From assembly GCA_963921935.1 (NCBI GenBank), contig OY998175.1:227004122-227068121 (forward strand): a stretch of DNA of 64,000 nucleotides, given 5' to 3'. Shown here piece after piece: positions 45,445 to 57,200 of the stretch. Origin of the DNA: Galeruca laticollis. Taxonomy: Eukaryota > Arthropoda > Insecta > Coleoptera > Chrysomelidae. A model generated the notes under the pieces. The model worked only from the letters and a program-made list of their open reading frames with translations. It did not search any database and was not told the DNA's origin. A program made the position numbers and the translations under genes. Within the stretch, counting starts at the first letter, position 1. Each line of letters opens with the position of its first letter.

Positions 45445-46020
45445 ATGGAAGTTGATACTGATAGTAGCGAATGTACACCACCAGAAATTATCGAAGCGGC
45501 TCAAGCAACATCATTAAAGTTACTTCCTCCAAAATCAAGAAAAAGATATGAACGCGCTTATGACCAGTTTTTGGCTTGGAGAAGAAACAAAGAAATACAA
45601 TCTTCATTCTCAGAAAATGTGATGAAATATTCAATACTGCGTAGTACGATCTACGTTAACCATAATGTAAACATCTCAAAATACCTTAAATTAAGAGCAT
45701 TTCTGGAGAGGTTATCTGATGGATATATGCCGAAAAAAGCCAATACTTTGAGCAGTGAAGAAATAAATGAGTTTATAAACATCACAACCGACGAAAAGTT
45801 TTTGTTTGCTAAGGTAAATTTTAATAAAAAATAGCTTATTATACCTATTCAAAAAATATTTTTCAAATTTTTAGGTGGCTTTAATTATGGGGATATCAGG
45901 AGCATGCCGCAAGCAAGAACTTGTTCAATTTACAGTGGATGATATAGAAAATTTAAAAACGACAGCTATTGTAAAAATAGAAAATAATAAAAACAAAGTT
46001 AACCGAAAATTTACTATTTC
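45445..46020 (+). pseudogene. Crypton-type tyrosine recombinase, truncated, one intron
   Basis: The first exon (45445-45813) begins MEVDTDSSECTPPEIIEAA, followed by LLPPKSRKRYERAYDQFLAW (core-binding domain), NISKYLKLRAFLERLSDGYM and SSEEINEFI. A clean intron (AAG-GTAAAT at about 45814, TTTTTAG at about 45874) leads to exon 2, VALIMGISGACRKQELVQFT, which holds the first catalytic Arg region. The frame then runs into a TA repeat and the catalytic HxxR and Tyr are lost. About 20 residues appear missing after FSENVM compared with the usual family pattern. Crypton-derived recombinases of this type are abundant in insects. Confidence 0.7.
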
Positions 46021-46029
46021 CTGTTTATT

Positions 46030-46033
<4 letters not shown>

Positions 46034-46115
<82 letters not shown>

Positions 46116-46120
46116 TATAA
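46034..46120. repeat. (TA)n microsatellite
   Basis: TA repeats with a few TG substitutions; truncates the Crypton frame. Confidence 0.95.
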
Positions 46121-46168
46121 GAAATATGTAAATTTGAGACCGCAAACGAACAAAAAAAGATTTTTTAT

Positions 46169-46612
46169 TGTAATGTTTTTCTTATTTATTTAAACAGTAA
46201 GCGGGTGGGATAAAATTTAAACACACGGTATGGCTACTTACGAATTTATTTAAACACTAAACTGCTCACTAACGCTTAATTTATATACACTTAATTATTC
46301 ACTTAAATTTAATTTATATACACAGTATATTCACTTAAACTAATTTATATAAACAGTTCACTAATTTATATTCACTTATTTACTTGTTTATCTCACGATG
46401 TCAAATAATCAACTAACTAACTCTTACTGGTCGGTCCCTTATAAATTAATGCCTTTTTCACTAGATAATTCCAGATTTTCTAGACAAGACTGGTCACAAA
46501 AAAAATGTCTAGATAAGATAGTCACAATCGTAAACAATTCTAAAAAATATCTGCGCCTCCGCCATAATTTTAACTAGCATACATGGCTTAGACAGTGTGC
46601 TGTTTCGTAACA
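46169..46612 (-). repeat. 3' LTR of the Gypsy element
   Basis: 444 bp. On the element strand it begins TGTTACGAAACAGC and ends ATTACA, matching the other LTR over its length with scattered differences and small indels. The divergence suggests an old insertion. Confidence 0.85.
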
Positions 46613-46625
46613 TTACCCCCTCCTT
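46613..46625 (-). other. Polypurine tract
   Basis: AAGGAGGGGGTAA on the element strand, directly upstream of the 3' LTR, where plus-strand priming occurs. Confidence 0.7.
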
Positions 46626-47027
46626 AAATAGAAGTTCCTCCTGGAACTTTTGTGTAGCCGAGACTGAATGTTTGAATCAGCAACTAGCCCCATTTCTACA
46701 CTTTCCGATCTTATGGAAATACCAGGGAACCGTCTTCATCGGATACTGATAACGGGGGTTGTAGCTGCAAATTAATATCGGGACACCGGTATCTTGGAAG
46801 TTAACCTCTACCATGTTCCTGATGACTCACCAATCCAACTGGTTACTCGCTATCTTAGGCATAGACAGTTTCTTCACGCTGGATTCTAACACATGGTCTC
46901 GGAGATTTCGAAGTGCTTCCCACACATCGCGGTAGGTAGATCAATCTTGAAATTCATTTTTAGTTACCACGTAGAAGACGTACCGCGAATTATGATTCAG
47001 TTTCAGTGTCTTGCCAGAGGCTGTAAT

Positions 47028-48275
47028 CTAGTCTTCAGGTTTTTCTAATTGCCCGAAATTCTTTCGAAAAACGGTTGCCAACCCTCGTGCGTTCTTGATA
47101 CGGGCGGGGATGTTGTATGCCAGTGAATAATTTTCTGAGAGAGTGAACAAATCTTGTCGTTGTTCTGAAGTGACTCCATATCTAGCTTTCTCGGTACCTC
47201 CATACGCGCCCATGAATTCATCGAAGGTAGGGTCAGACACATCTCGAATATGGTTTACCCCTTCATCTAAGTCATAGTCTCCTTCGGATGGTGCAAGTCG
47301 GTTTCGGTAAACCACTTTCGGTTTTCCGTTGGGGATCTTGCTTATGTGATGTATAACATCATTAATCCTTTTCTTGATTAAGTATGTACCTTTCCAGGTT
47401 TTTTGTAATTTTGGAAAAAATCCTCTTCTCCTCGTCGGGTTGTGTAACCATACTTTGTCCCCTTCTTTAAAGCCGCCTCCTGTGGCCTGCGTGTCGTACC
47501 GACTTATCATTTTGTCGCTGGCTACCTGAAGATTTGTTCGAACTAATTCATGAATATCGTCCAGCTTTCTTCTCAATTGGATCACGTAGTCTTCTCCTGC
47601 TAGATCTTCTCCAGGCCGACAGCCAAATTCCAGGTCACAAGGAAGCCTCATTTCACGGCCAAACCAGATTTTCGCAGGTGTTTCACCCGTGGACTCATAG
47701 GCGGCAGATCGATAAGCCAATGCGAATAGGGAAAGATACTGGTCCCAATCTCTCTGATGACTGGAAATCACTTTGGACAGATATTTTCCAAAAGTCCTGT
47801 TCATTCTCTCGACCATTCCATCTGACTGTAGATGTAATGCTGTTGTCCTGGTCTTCTTCATTCCCAGCTTGTCGCAAATCTCCTGGAATAGATGGCTTTC
47901 AAAATTTCTTCCCTGGTCACTGTGAACTTCCAATGGCATTCCATATAGGCTGATAAATTCTTTCACCAATACATCGGCGACAGTTGTGGCCTCTTGGTTC
48001 GGGATAGCGTAAATTTCCACCCACCTTGTGAAATAATCCATTACAACCAGTATGTATTTGCCACCATTTTCTGTCGTCGGAAATGGTCCAGCTATATCTA
48101 AAGCCATCGTTTCGAAAGGGCTTCCAACATTGTACTGTTTCATGGGTGCCTTTCTCTTGCGATGTGGTCCATTACTCGTAGCATAAGTCGTACATTTCTT
48201 ACACCAGTCCTTCACATCATCGGAGCTGTTCATCCAATAAAACCTCTCACGGATTCGCTGGAGGGTTTTCTTCAC
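47028..48275 (-). CDS. Gypsy integrase, 415-residue open frame
   Basis: Catalyses insertion of the reverse-transcribed DNA. The frame opens at 48275 after part of the zinc-binding N-terminus (DDVKDWCKKC holds the CC pair; the HH pair lies just upstream in another frame). The core has Asp in MALDIAGPFP, Asp in VHSDQGRNFESHLF, and Glu in LQSDGMVERMNRTFGKYLSK, with QRDWDQYLSLFALAYRSA and STGETPAKIWFGREMRLP following. The C-terminus has VWLHNPTRRRGFFPKLQKTW and a GPYLI-like WKGTYLIKKRIND module, typical of Gypsy/mdg4 relatives. All three catalytic acids are present and no stop breaks the frame. Since the RT is lost, it could at most act in trans. No env frame lies between it and the 3' LTR. Confidence 0.85.
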   Translation of the reverse strand: MKKTLQRIRERFYWMNSSDDVKDWCKKCTTYATSNGPHRKRKAPMKQYNVGSPFETMALDIAGPFPTTENGGKYILVVMDYFTRWVEIYAIPNQEATTVADVLVKEFISLYGMPLEVHSDQGRNFESHLFQEICDKLGMKKTRTTALHLQSDGMVERMNRTFGKYLSKVISSHQRDWDQYLSLFALAYRSAAYESTGETPAKIWFGREMRLPCDLEFGCRPGEDLAGEDYVIQLRRKLDDIHELVRTNLQVASDKMISRYDTQATGGGFKEGDKVWLHNPTRRRGFFPKLQKTWKGTYLIKKRINDVIHHISKIPNGKPKVVYRNRLAPSEGDYDLDEGVNHIRDVSDPTFDEFMGAYGGTEKARYGVTSEQRQDLFTLSENYSLAYNIPARIKNARGLATVFRKNFGQLEKPED

Positions 48276-48655
48276 TCCCAGATGACCTCCCGATGAATTG
48301 TCGTGTTACTTCTTTAGTACTTCAGCTACTCTTGTTCTCGGGATAACTACTGTCTCCTCACCTCGAAACCATTATCGTTTTCAAGGACTCTTTTCAACAG
48401 CCCTTCTTCCAGGACAAGGGAGTCCCACTGAGCCCTATACGCCTTGAGTGTTGGTGAAAATCTGACACTTCTTGCCATATAGGTCGCCGATTTTCTTCCC
48501 TCCATTTCCGGATCATCTTTAGGTGAGGATCATTCTCCTGATCTTGTCCGATCCTGGTGGGTGACCATTCCTCGTTGACTACTGTATTTCTTGAAACTGC
48601 AACTTCCTTAGATTTTGAATTGTTGCATTGAGAATAGTCTACATGGCACGACGGT
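48276..48655 (-). pseudogene. Collapsed pol junction (RNase H end, integrase zinc part)
   Basis: Minus-strand frames show DPHLKMIRKWREENRRPIWQ, and a conserved segment before the integrase HHCC. Stops and shifts are frequent. It marks the deletion that removed RT. Confidence 0.6.
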
Positions 48656-50207
48656 CTAGGCTTTTCGGTGATTCATATCAGCTCGATATTTACCCCTGTC
48701 TGATGTCCCCTGTGACTGGAGTTCATGGGTTGCAGGAGTCTTGGAGCGCTTAGACGGACTCGTCAAGTTTGTCATCGTCATCTTCTTCCTGCATGGTCCT
48801 ACATTTGTTGTACCGTGAGCCCTTCGTGGCTGCTTTGCATTTAAGAGGTTCTGGGTTTCCAGGAGTCGTAGGAAGCTTACACGAACTGCGTGCATGCTCT
48901 ATCTCGACACAATTACAGCACCTGATTTTCTTCGGCTTCGTGTCTACCATACCTTTCAATATGTTGACTATCTGGTCAAGTCTGTCATCGTCACCTTCTT
49001 CCTGTATGGTCCTACCTTTGTTGTAAGCGTAAGCCATCGTGGCTGCTTCATATTCAAAAGCAGAAGTCAATGTATCGACCAATATTTTAGGATGAGCTAA
49101 TCGAAGCGTCTTCTCCATATCGTGGTCACATAAGCCGTCAATAAAGGTCTGGATGCCTAAACATTCCATCATGTTATCTGGTGCTGATGGATAAGCAAAT
49201 CGAACTAGTCGGGCAATATCCAGTTCATACTCTTAAAGGGTTTCGTCACGTTTCCGCCTTTGGTTCTTCAGCTGGAATATGTAGAAATGTTCCAAATGTT
49301 CGTGACCGTATCGCATGTTCAGCTTATTTTTCAACTGCTCGAAGTCATCCGTTTCTTCTCAAGATATCGTCTGAAGTACATCTAAGGCATCTCCCCGAAG
49401 GGCGATAGTTAAGTTCACTGTCTTCTCTCTATCGGACCAATTATTCGCTCTAGCGGCTGCTTCAAACTGTTTCTCATAATTGGTCCACGACATTTTTCCA
49501 TCGAATGTTGGGGCCTTGACTCGGGTAAAACTACCAATGTCTTCTAACTTAGGGTGTGTTTCTGTCTTGCAAGGTTTCGTTTGCTTGGTCTTCTTTTCTT
49601 CCGCTGGCGTGTCTTGAGTTCTTATATCTGTCATCTTTTTTTCTCACTCCTTGATTTTCTCGTCCATCGTTGTCATCTTATTCTCAATCTTCTCGTCCAT
49701 CATTGACATCTTATTCTTGATTTCAGATATTAGAGACGAAATTTCATTTTCAACGTCAGCGGCAATGTCGTCATTAATAATATATCGGCAGATATATCGT
49801 CCTTCAAAGTAGAAATCTTGTCGTCAATATTGGCAGAAATGTTCTTCATAGCAGAAACATCGTTTTTCACATTCGTTGAAATCTTCTCGTCCATGTTAGC
49901 CGAAATATCATTCTTCATAGAAAAAATATCGTTCTTCATATCAGAAATATCGTTTTTTACATTCGTTGAAAGTTTCTCTTCCATGGCAGAAATCTTCTCG
50001 TCCATGTTAGCAAAAATTGACGAGATTAAGGTGGGCCTCGTCATTAAATAAAACTGTTTCTGGAACAAAGCCGTCATTTTCCAGTGCCACTTTAAGTCTT
50101 TCTACTAATTCACTTTTCTTACCGGACGTTTCCAACTCACGATCTTCCAATTCTGCTCCTAACTCAGTCACTTTCAAGTACCTCAGTCTCTTGGCCATTT
50201 TTACGTA
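48656..50207 (-). pseudogene. Gypsy gag with SAP-like N-terminus and zinc knuckle
   Basis: Starts at 50198 with MAKRLRYLKVTELGAELEDR, a SAP-like helix pair (SGKKSELVERLKVALE). A heptad-like repeated region follows (MDEKIS, NVKNDIS, MKNDI units, 50077-49730), then gag body blocks (49634-49359: VKAPTFDGKMSWTNYEKQFE; 49172-48750). A CCHC knuckle RCCNCVEIEHARSSCK lies near 48900. Downstream of it YNKxRTxQEExDDDxLD occurs a second time, a 218-bp-spaced internal duplication. Frame breaks near 49730, 49640 and 49200 make it non-functional. Confidence 0.7.
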
Positions 50208-50224
50208 GATATTTATTTATATTA

Positions 50225-50241
50225 TCCCACTTCTGACACCA
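50225..50241 (-). other. Primer-binding site, tRNA-Leu type
   Basis: TGGTGTCAGAAGTGGGA on the element strand, one base inside the 5' LTR. Complementary to the 3' end expected of insect tRNA-Leu. Confidence 0.75.
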
Positions 50242-50242
50242 A

Positions 50243-50683
50243 TGTAATGTTTTACTTATTTATTTAAACGTTTTTTATTGCGGTTGTGATAAATTTATAC
50301 ACACGGTAGGTTCACTTAATTTATTTATTCACTACACTATTCACTAATTATGTACACAGTATATTCACTCAAACTAATTTATATTCACTTATTTACTGTT
50401 TATCTCACGATGTCAAATTATAAACTCAAACTATCTCACTGGTCGGTCCTTTATATATAGTGCCTTTTTTTACTAGATAATTCTAGATTGCGGCTTATAC
50501 AAAAACAATTGGCTTTTTGGCATTTTCCAGATAAGACTGGTCACAAAAACAATGTCTAGATAATATAGTCACAATCGTAAACAATTCTATGAAATTCCTG
50601 CGCATCCGCCATAATTTTAACTTTCATACATGGCATAGACAGAGTCGGATTCAGGGACTATAGCAGTGCGCTGTTTCGTAACA
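50243..50683 (-). repeat. 5' LTR of the Gypsy element
   Basis: 441 bp. Same ends as the 3' LTR. It carries about 20 bp (GGATTCAGGGACTATAG region, near 50650) and a 40-bp segment near 50480 not found in the other LTR. Confidence 0.85.
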
Positions 50684-50689
50684 ATTGTT

Positions 50690-52933
50690 TTCGCCGGTGT
50701 TGCCACTAGTACGAATTATTCAAAAAGACACACTTGCTCCACCCTCCCCTATATCAAATATCGAGTTTAAGAATCTGTATCCAGAAATTTAACGATGTGT
50801 CACTATTTTCCAAATTATAAGATCTCAACCATACCATTCATTTTTCAATTCGGCTTTGACACCATGTACCTCAATAATGCCCAACTTCAGGTCACTCTGG
50901 AATTTTTTATCCATTGGTCTATTGAAAATATTTTTCTAGAAAGTCAAATCAATGTATCTATTATTTTGCTTTGAACCTATTTTAAGTACGATCTTATTGT
51001 TTTTTATAATATTTCCACCCTCTCTTTGAGGGCGGATACATGATTTTATCGAAAAAACAGACCACGCGAGAGTCACGTACAAAGTTTCTTAAATTAATGA
51101 TAGCTATTTTTCAAAATATGGAATTGGTTCACTTCGGTATCCAATTTTTTAAATACTAACTTTTACAGCTGGTATTGTTGTATCGAAACACCTTCAAAAT
51201 TTCATATCAAAATCTTCGTTATTTTCGCTTATACGATTCACATCAAAATTATGTGTTACTTGACACCCTGGTTTTTCAAGGGGTGGTTCTGACCGCTGTA
51301 ATAAATACGAATATCAAAGAGATAAATTTAATGTAGAAAATTTCAGAACACACGGTAAAACATATTTTATTTCCAATCATAATAAAAAAATAGAATGCGA
51401 CCCACATTTTGATTAGAAAAACGATACGAAAGCAAAACAGCTTGGAACAAATCAAACATTTTACTAGGTCAAAGCGAAATAATTGTTTTGAATACAATTA
51501 TTTGATAACGTAAAAATTAGGACGCTTCAAAACATAAAAAGTTGATTTTGCAATTCAACAAAAAAACCCAAACCTAATTCGGGGGAAGAGTAAAAACCAA
51601 GTGCAGAGAGCGGCAGCAGACAGACAGTGTCGGGGGCGAAGATGCGAAGGGAAAAGTCCTTTCCCTGTCACGATAACGGGTAGCAGTTTTTTTTTAGTGA
51701 GCGGTATCAGAGGTAAAGTTCTCTCCGTTGTGTCAGGGTGTAATAGGGATACTTAGATATCCTTGACGGTGAACACTGTCCCCCGTTCGAGACACAAAAC
51801 GGTAAGAATCACCCTCTACGCTAAGGTTTTTTCCAACATAACACGATACCGGTTATTGGCACTACCCGCGGTGGCTAAAAAGATAGCGAAGAATAAGCAG
51901 TAGCCAGGCCAGAGAAGGGAAGTTTTCCAACGCCGTAAGTTTTTTGACAAATTGAGATTTGAGCTTTGTTTTTTATGAGACACTTATTCGTTAGTATTTC
52001 GCGCTGGTTTCTGAACTTGGAAGTTACAAATCCAATGTTATACATAGGGAGTAGCGATAACAATTATATTTAGTTGATTTTCTTATCTTTCAAGGGGACT
52101 GGACACACCTGGTCGTTCTTAGTTAAATATTGAAAGTCCAGGCTCACAATTTTGGGGCACAGCTCGTTCTGTAACTTATACAATTTACCGTGTGTGATGA
52201 TATAATCAAATTTCGCAGAGTATCGCCAACCTGACAAGAGTTAGCTTTTTTTTTCTAATTAGTAGTTATTATTTTGTTGCGCCACATAATTCGCTTCCAC
52301 CTCGTAGGTAGGACAGAGATAAGAGTTAGCGCAGGGTTACATTGTACGTGGTATCCCAAGGGGTCGGAGCGTATGATTTTCCCTTTTCCTTACGTTTCAG
52401 CGAACTTGTTCTGATAAAAAATTGTTTTCTTTTGTTCAGACGTGATCAGAAATTTCTTATTTATTAGTAAAATAAATAAAAATTGTAGGTGATTCATAGA
52501 CTTGGAATTTTGCAACTCGAAATGCCAGTGTCGATAAATATTTTATTGTTCTTAGATCAGCAGTATTTTGTTACGATTTAATTTTACTTTCATATTTTAT
52601 CAAGGTCAATGGCGCAACAACCATCGTAGGCTGGCATAACATTTCGGTTTGAAAATAAATACATAAAATATTTTTCTTTTGCGCCTCGAGACCGGTGTAT
52701 ATTAAAAGTTAGGAGAAAAAAACATACGCCCCTCATGCATACCAAAGCGATAAGGGGTTGGTTTATTTGTTCTAGCTCAAGGCGAGGGCTTTATCATAAT
52801 TTTGTTTTGTGGGATAGTTACATGTTATACAGGGGTAGGTTAGGATGCACAATTTATAGATAAATGTATAGGTAGTTTTTTATACCGGGGGCTTTATTTA
52901 ATTTGGGTATTATTTGGGATTTTATTTTATATT

Positions 52934-52982
<49 letters not shown>

Positions 52983-53380
52983 TCTCAGAGATACTTTTAT
53001 TATATTTTTTCTACAACTTTGTGGTTCCACCATATTTTATTTATCATCCCTACCCCGAAATTCCCCCTAGAGTGTGTATCAACCTCGGATGGGAGACCGA
53101 ACCGGGAGAACAATCCTGTCCTGGCAAAGGAGATCAAACCGTTTTAAGACCAGGCGTACCCAGCTCAAGTCGGAATAGATTTGCCTTACACGCTCAGCTG
53201 CACATTGTAGAAAAGAATTGGTGACCCTAAGGTCGGGATCAATATACCGAAAAAAGGTAGAATTTTTATTACACCGCTATAGGGATGAAAAAAGGAAGTG
53301 AAAAACTACTATAAAAATTCAGCCCCTGTAGATTGAATTTGAGCTGCATTGGCATTTTTTTGAAAATCTGAGATATTTGG
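50690..53380. other. Unassigned region, GC-richer in part
   Basis: No protein recognised. 51590-51900 and 52300-52400 are GC-richer than surroundings. 53050-53230 is open (INLGWETEPGEQSCPGKGDQ, then NRFALHAQLHIVEKNW) and looks like a decayed retroelement piece, family unknown. Confidence 0.35.
52936..52978. repeat. (TA)n microsatellite
   Basis: About 40 bp of TA repeats. Confidence 0.95.
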
Positions 53381-53384
53381 GGGT

Positions 53385-53480
53385 GTAAAGGACCCCACAC
53401 ACCTTATATGGGAAAATGGCTCTCCGTCAAATTTCGTGAATTTTTAATATGTTGTAGAGATTTATAATTTTGTACGTTTC
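53385..53480. repeat. Dispersed repeat family 'GGACCCC', copy 4
   Basis: GGACCCCACACACCTTATATG, in part, then AAAATGGCTCTCCGTCAAAT. Closest to the copy at 5321. Confidence 0.6.
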
Positions 53481-53538
53481 GAGATTTGAAATAAAACAAG
53501 TGACTAATTCTGGAGTATATTTTTATTTAAGGGAATAC

Positions 53539-54131
53539 TCAATCGATGACAGTAATAGTTGTTTCTTTCGTAATATCGTTATTACCCGTAGCTGCTGCCA
53601 TAAATAGCTGCACATTATAAGTACAAGTTCTGAATGTAAACCGTAGGACTGTTTTGAATTCTAGTTGAAGGAAATTCCTACCGATTCCGCCCAATTTGAC
53701 ATTCACGTAAGCATCACAATCACATGATTCAGGAAATACTCTCAAACATTCGATAGTCGTGTTTCCTTCCCAAGAATACTAAAACAAATAGATTTATTAT
53801 TTTTGTGAAAGTTATCACAAAATATTATACAGTTGGTTTGTACATCTTGTATAATAATTTTTTTAGTTTAAATAATTTCATTTGGTACAATGCAACGGTT
53901 ACTCCACACCTCTATTCTAACCCCATGCTATTAATATTTATAAATTTTTATACGCACCGTTGTTGTAGCTGGATACATTCTTAAAGAAATTTTAGATGCT
54001 GATACGACAGAATTGGAAGAGCATTCTCCTTCTTTAATTGATATTGGATTATTTCTGTATCCTAGTATAGCCCAAACATTAGGAATAACGATATATACAC
54101 AGACAGCAACTAGTACTAATGAACAGTTCAT
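53539..54131 (-). CDS. Two-exon gene for a small secreted protein (MBF2/salivary-peptide-like?)
   Basis: Minus strand. Exon 1: 54131-53958, start at MNCSLVLVAVCVYIVIPNVW, a classic signal peptide; an upstream in-frame Met at 54179 is less likely. GT-AG intron 53957-53779 (donor GTGCGT, acceptor TTTGTTTTAG), phase 0. Exon 2: 53778-53539, ending ITVID then TGA. The mature protein is about 115 residues with YRNNPISIKEGECSSN, TTIECLRVFP, CDCDAYVNVKLGGIGRNF and FRTCTYNVQLF. Five Cys suggest disulphides. The beta-rich layout with a GGxGxNF turn recalls insect MBF2/probable salivary secreted peptides, but this is pattern resemblance only. No stop or frameshift interrupts it, unlike its neighbours, so it is the best candidate here for an intact host gene. 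Confidence 0.6.
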
Positions 54132-54266
54132 TTTAACTTTCTGTCGTGTAGCTGCAAATAAATAATTCTTAGTGCTCATTCTTGTATTTTTTTTTATTTA
54201 TTTAGTGTCCCGACATCTGATGGTCATTGACACATTTACTTACAATCGTAATATATCAATATAAAT

Positions 54267-57200
54267 TTACATTAAATGAAACAATTGAATGTCTTTTAAG
54301 AAATCAATCACTGAGGTGCTATTGTCCGGACACAGAATATTCTTAAGATCGCCATTCAGATGATGGCGTTGTCTTGCTGTGACATGGTGAGGGCAGTCTA
54401 TCAAGATGTGTTTCACCGTAAGAAAGGTATTATGACAGTGGGCACAGTATGGTCGTTGCTTATCAGGTTCAATTAAGTATCCATGTGTTGCGCGAGTATG
54501 TCCAATTCTCAATCTTCTAAAAACGAGTTTTTCTTCCCTCTTGACTAATGGCAATATGCTGGAATTAGGCGTTCGTTGAACTTCTGACAATTTGCTAGTG
54601 GATGTGCTTAACATATTTGCCCATTTATTTCTGATGGTCCTTTCAAAGAAAGTTTTAAGATCACTGTAGAGCTAAATACGCTGTTTGGGTAACTCTGACT
54701 GTTGGGCTAAATAATTTTTGGAGTATATGTCCCTTATTGAGAGGATGGGTGACAGATAATCGGTGCATATTGCAACTTTTTATGGGTGTCCTCAATACAT
54801 TTGACAGCTGAGAGTATACTGAAAAATTCGCCTGTATGTACACTACAATGTGCTATGATTGAATAATTTGTTGTAGTAGCGGAGCAGCCTACTCCATTCT
54901 CCTGCTTTGATGCGTCGGTGTATAAAATTCGATACTTCATGTTTATTGTATTAACTTAAAGTTTTGTTCGCATATGGAGCTATTCTAATCCAGGGTGGTG
55001 AGTCCGAGAGAAAACTGTTGGCCGTTTGTTTGAGGTCTATATTTTCGAGTAAAGGTTGTAAAAGGTGTTGTATTGTATGATAGCTAGTTACGGTGTTTTG
55101 GGTTTCGGTTTGGCTTGAGTTAATGATATCATATACTGGATTTGTAGGGTTAGATGATACCCGTGCTGAGTATGACAGTAGAAGCTGTTGTCTACGGAGA
55201 TATAGGGGTATTTCATTCGCTTTGCAGCAGAGTGATTCCGCAGGACTGGATCTGAAGGCTCCTAAACAGATGCGGAGTGAAGTATTCTGTATTGAGTTTA
55301 ACTTATTTAGAGTAGATCTGCTTGCATTACCATACACAATACTGCCATATTCTAGTTTTGATCTGATTATAGCTCTATAGATTTTTAGTAGTTGTTGTTC
55401 ATCAGCTCCCCATAGGCGATGTGATAGTGTCTTGATCAGATTTATGCGTTTTAAACAATCACCCTTGCCATCGTCTATGTGGTGCTTCCACGTGAGTTTA
55501 CTATCGAAGGTTATTCCCAGGAATTAATAGTGGTCTACTACATCTAAACTTCTTTCGTTCAGTTTAATATCAGGCGGAATTTGTTCGTTCCGTTTCCTGC
55601 TGAATTTGATTACTTTCGATTTTGTTGGAGAGAAATTGAATCCTACTTTAACAGCCCAGTCGGAGATTTTGTCTACGGCATTTTGGAGTAATGTTGATGT
55701 GGTTAATGAGGATTTACCGGGACAGTACAAGAAAAGATCGTCGGCATAAATATAATATTTTATTGGGGGTCTAATGGAGGAGCATACGTCATTTAAGACT
55801 AAAATGAATAAGGTTGGGCTTAATACCGAGCCTTGGGGGACCCCATTTTCTAGGTTAAAGGGTTTGGAAAAATGACCGTTGACGGATACTTTGGAAGATC
55901 GATTACTCAGAAAATGTGTTAAAAATTTTAGGATATTACCTTCTAGATTTATTTCTTTTAATTTATTGGTAATAGCGGGTCTCCATACTTTATCAAACGC
56001 ATTTTGTATACCAATCGTCACTGCTACCACTTCTTGTTTCTTTGCAAAAGCGTTGGAAATCTCTGCATACATAGATACCAAACTATCAGTCGTACATCTT
56101 TGGGAACGGAAACCAGATTGGGCTGGATTCAGCAGTTTATTAGTTTCGAGGTACCAGAGTAGCCGTTTGTTCACCATTTTTTCTAGGAGCTTACACATTG
56201 TACAGGTTAATGAAATGGGTCTAAAGGATTCTGGTTTTTGGAAATCAGCATCATTTTTCATAAATGGTAGTATAACAGACTCTCCATATTTTCGGAAATT
56301 TGTGGTTGATCCAAATTTTATTATACAGTTCCAGCAGTTTGTTTAGACTGGATGTAGAAAGGTGTTTTAGGAAGATGAAAGGGACGCCATCTGGTCCGGC
56401 AGCGGAGTTTTTGGAAAGAGAAATAGTTTGTGTGAGTTCTTGGAATATGAAAGGGGCATTGAGTGAGTTGGAATATAAAGTATCTAGGGAATTTTTGACT
56501 AGGGGAGTTTGAGGTGTCCTCATATTCTTCGATTTTCCTTGAAGGGAGTCTGCTAGGATATTGGCAATGTCTTCGCTGTTGGTAAAAAGTTGGTCGTCTT
56601 TAATTATTGCTGGTATAGTGTTTAAAGTACTACGACCTTGCATTTGTCTTACTTTTTTCCAAACTTCCCCAGGAATAGTTGCTGGTGTTATGCTGCTCAC
56701 ATAGTTGTTCCAGGATGCCGTTTTGCTTTCTTTAATGATACGTTTTGACTTTGCTTCTAATTTCTTGAGGTGTATAAGATCCATTTGGGAACGGGTTTTC
56801 CTATATCTATTTAAAGCCTTGTTACATTCTTTTACAGCTGTTTTGCAGGACTCATTCCACCATGGTACGATTTTTTTGGAGGCATCTATCTTGTACTTTC
56901 CAATATACTTTTCTGCAGAGGTCATTATGCATTTTACGAATTGTACAGTTGTTTCATCTATGTTTTCGTCAATCTCGAGTGTGTCAGTTAATGATTCTGT
57001 GAATAACTTGAACATATTCCAATCTGCGTATTTTGTTCTCCATTTCATCAAGGTATTTGGTGGTTTGATAGTGTTGTCGGTGATTAGTATTGGGAAGTGG
57101 TCACTATCTATAGGCTCTCTAGTGCTCGCCAGTTCGTTAATGATGCTGTTCTGGGGTCGCTGAAACTGAGATCTATAGCTGAAAAAATTCCTGATGCTAT

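Larger units (their letters stand above)
46169..50683 (-). mobile_element. Gypsy LTR retrotransposon lacking RT
   Basis: 4.5 kb on the minus strand: 5' LTR at 50243-50683, PBS, gag, a short pol relic, integrase, PPT, 3' LTR at 46169-46612. RT and most of RNase H are absent: the gag-side sequence joins the integrase N-terminus within about 400 bp (48276-48655). No clear matching target duplication (TTTAT versus ATTG). Two further insect-type elements flank it. Confidence 0.85.

Noticed and set aside
44077..46120. Open frames made of Tyr-Ile repeats over TA tracts
   Set aside because: They are translations of microsatellites.
46613..47027. Possible env gene between Gypsy integrase and 3' LTR
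   Set aside because: Only about 400 bp, no signal peptide, membrane segment or long frame.
51590..51900. GC-rich patch considered as an rRNA fragment
   Set aside because: No conserved rRNA motif could be recognised; left unassigned.
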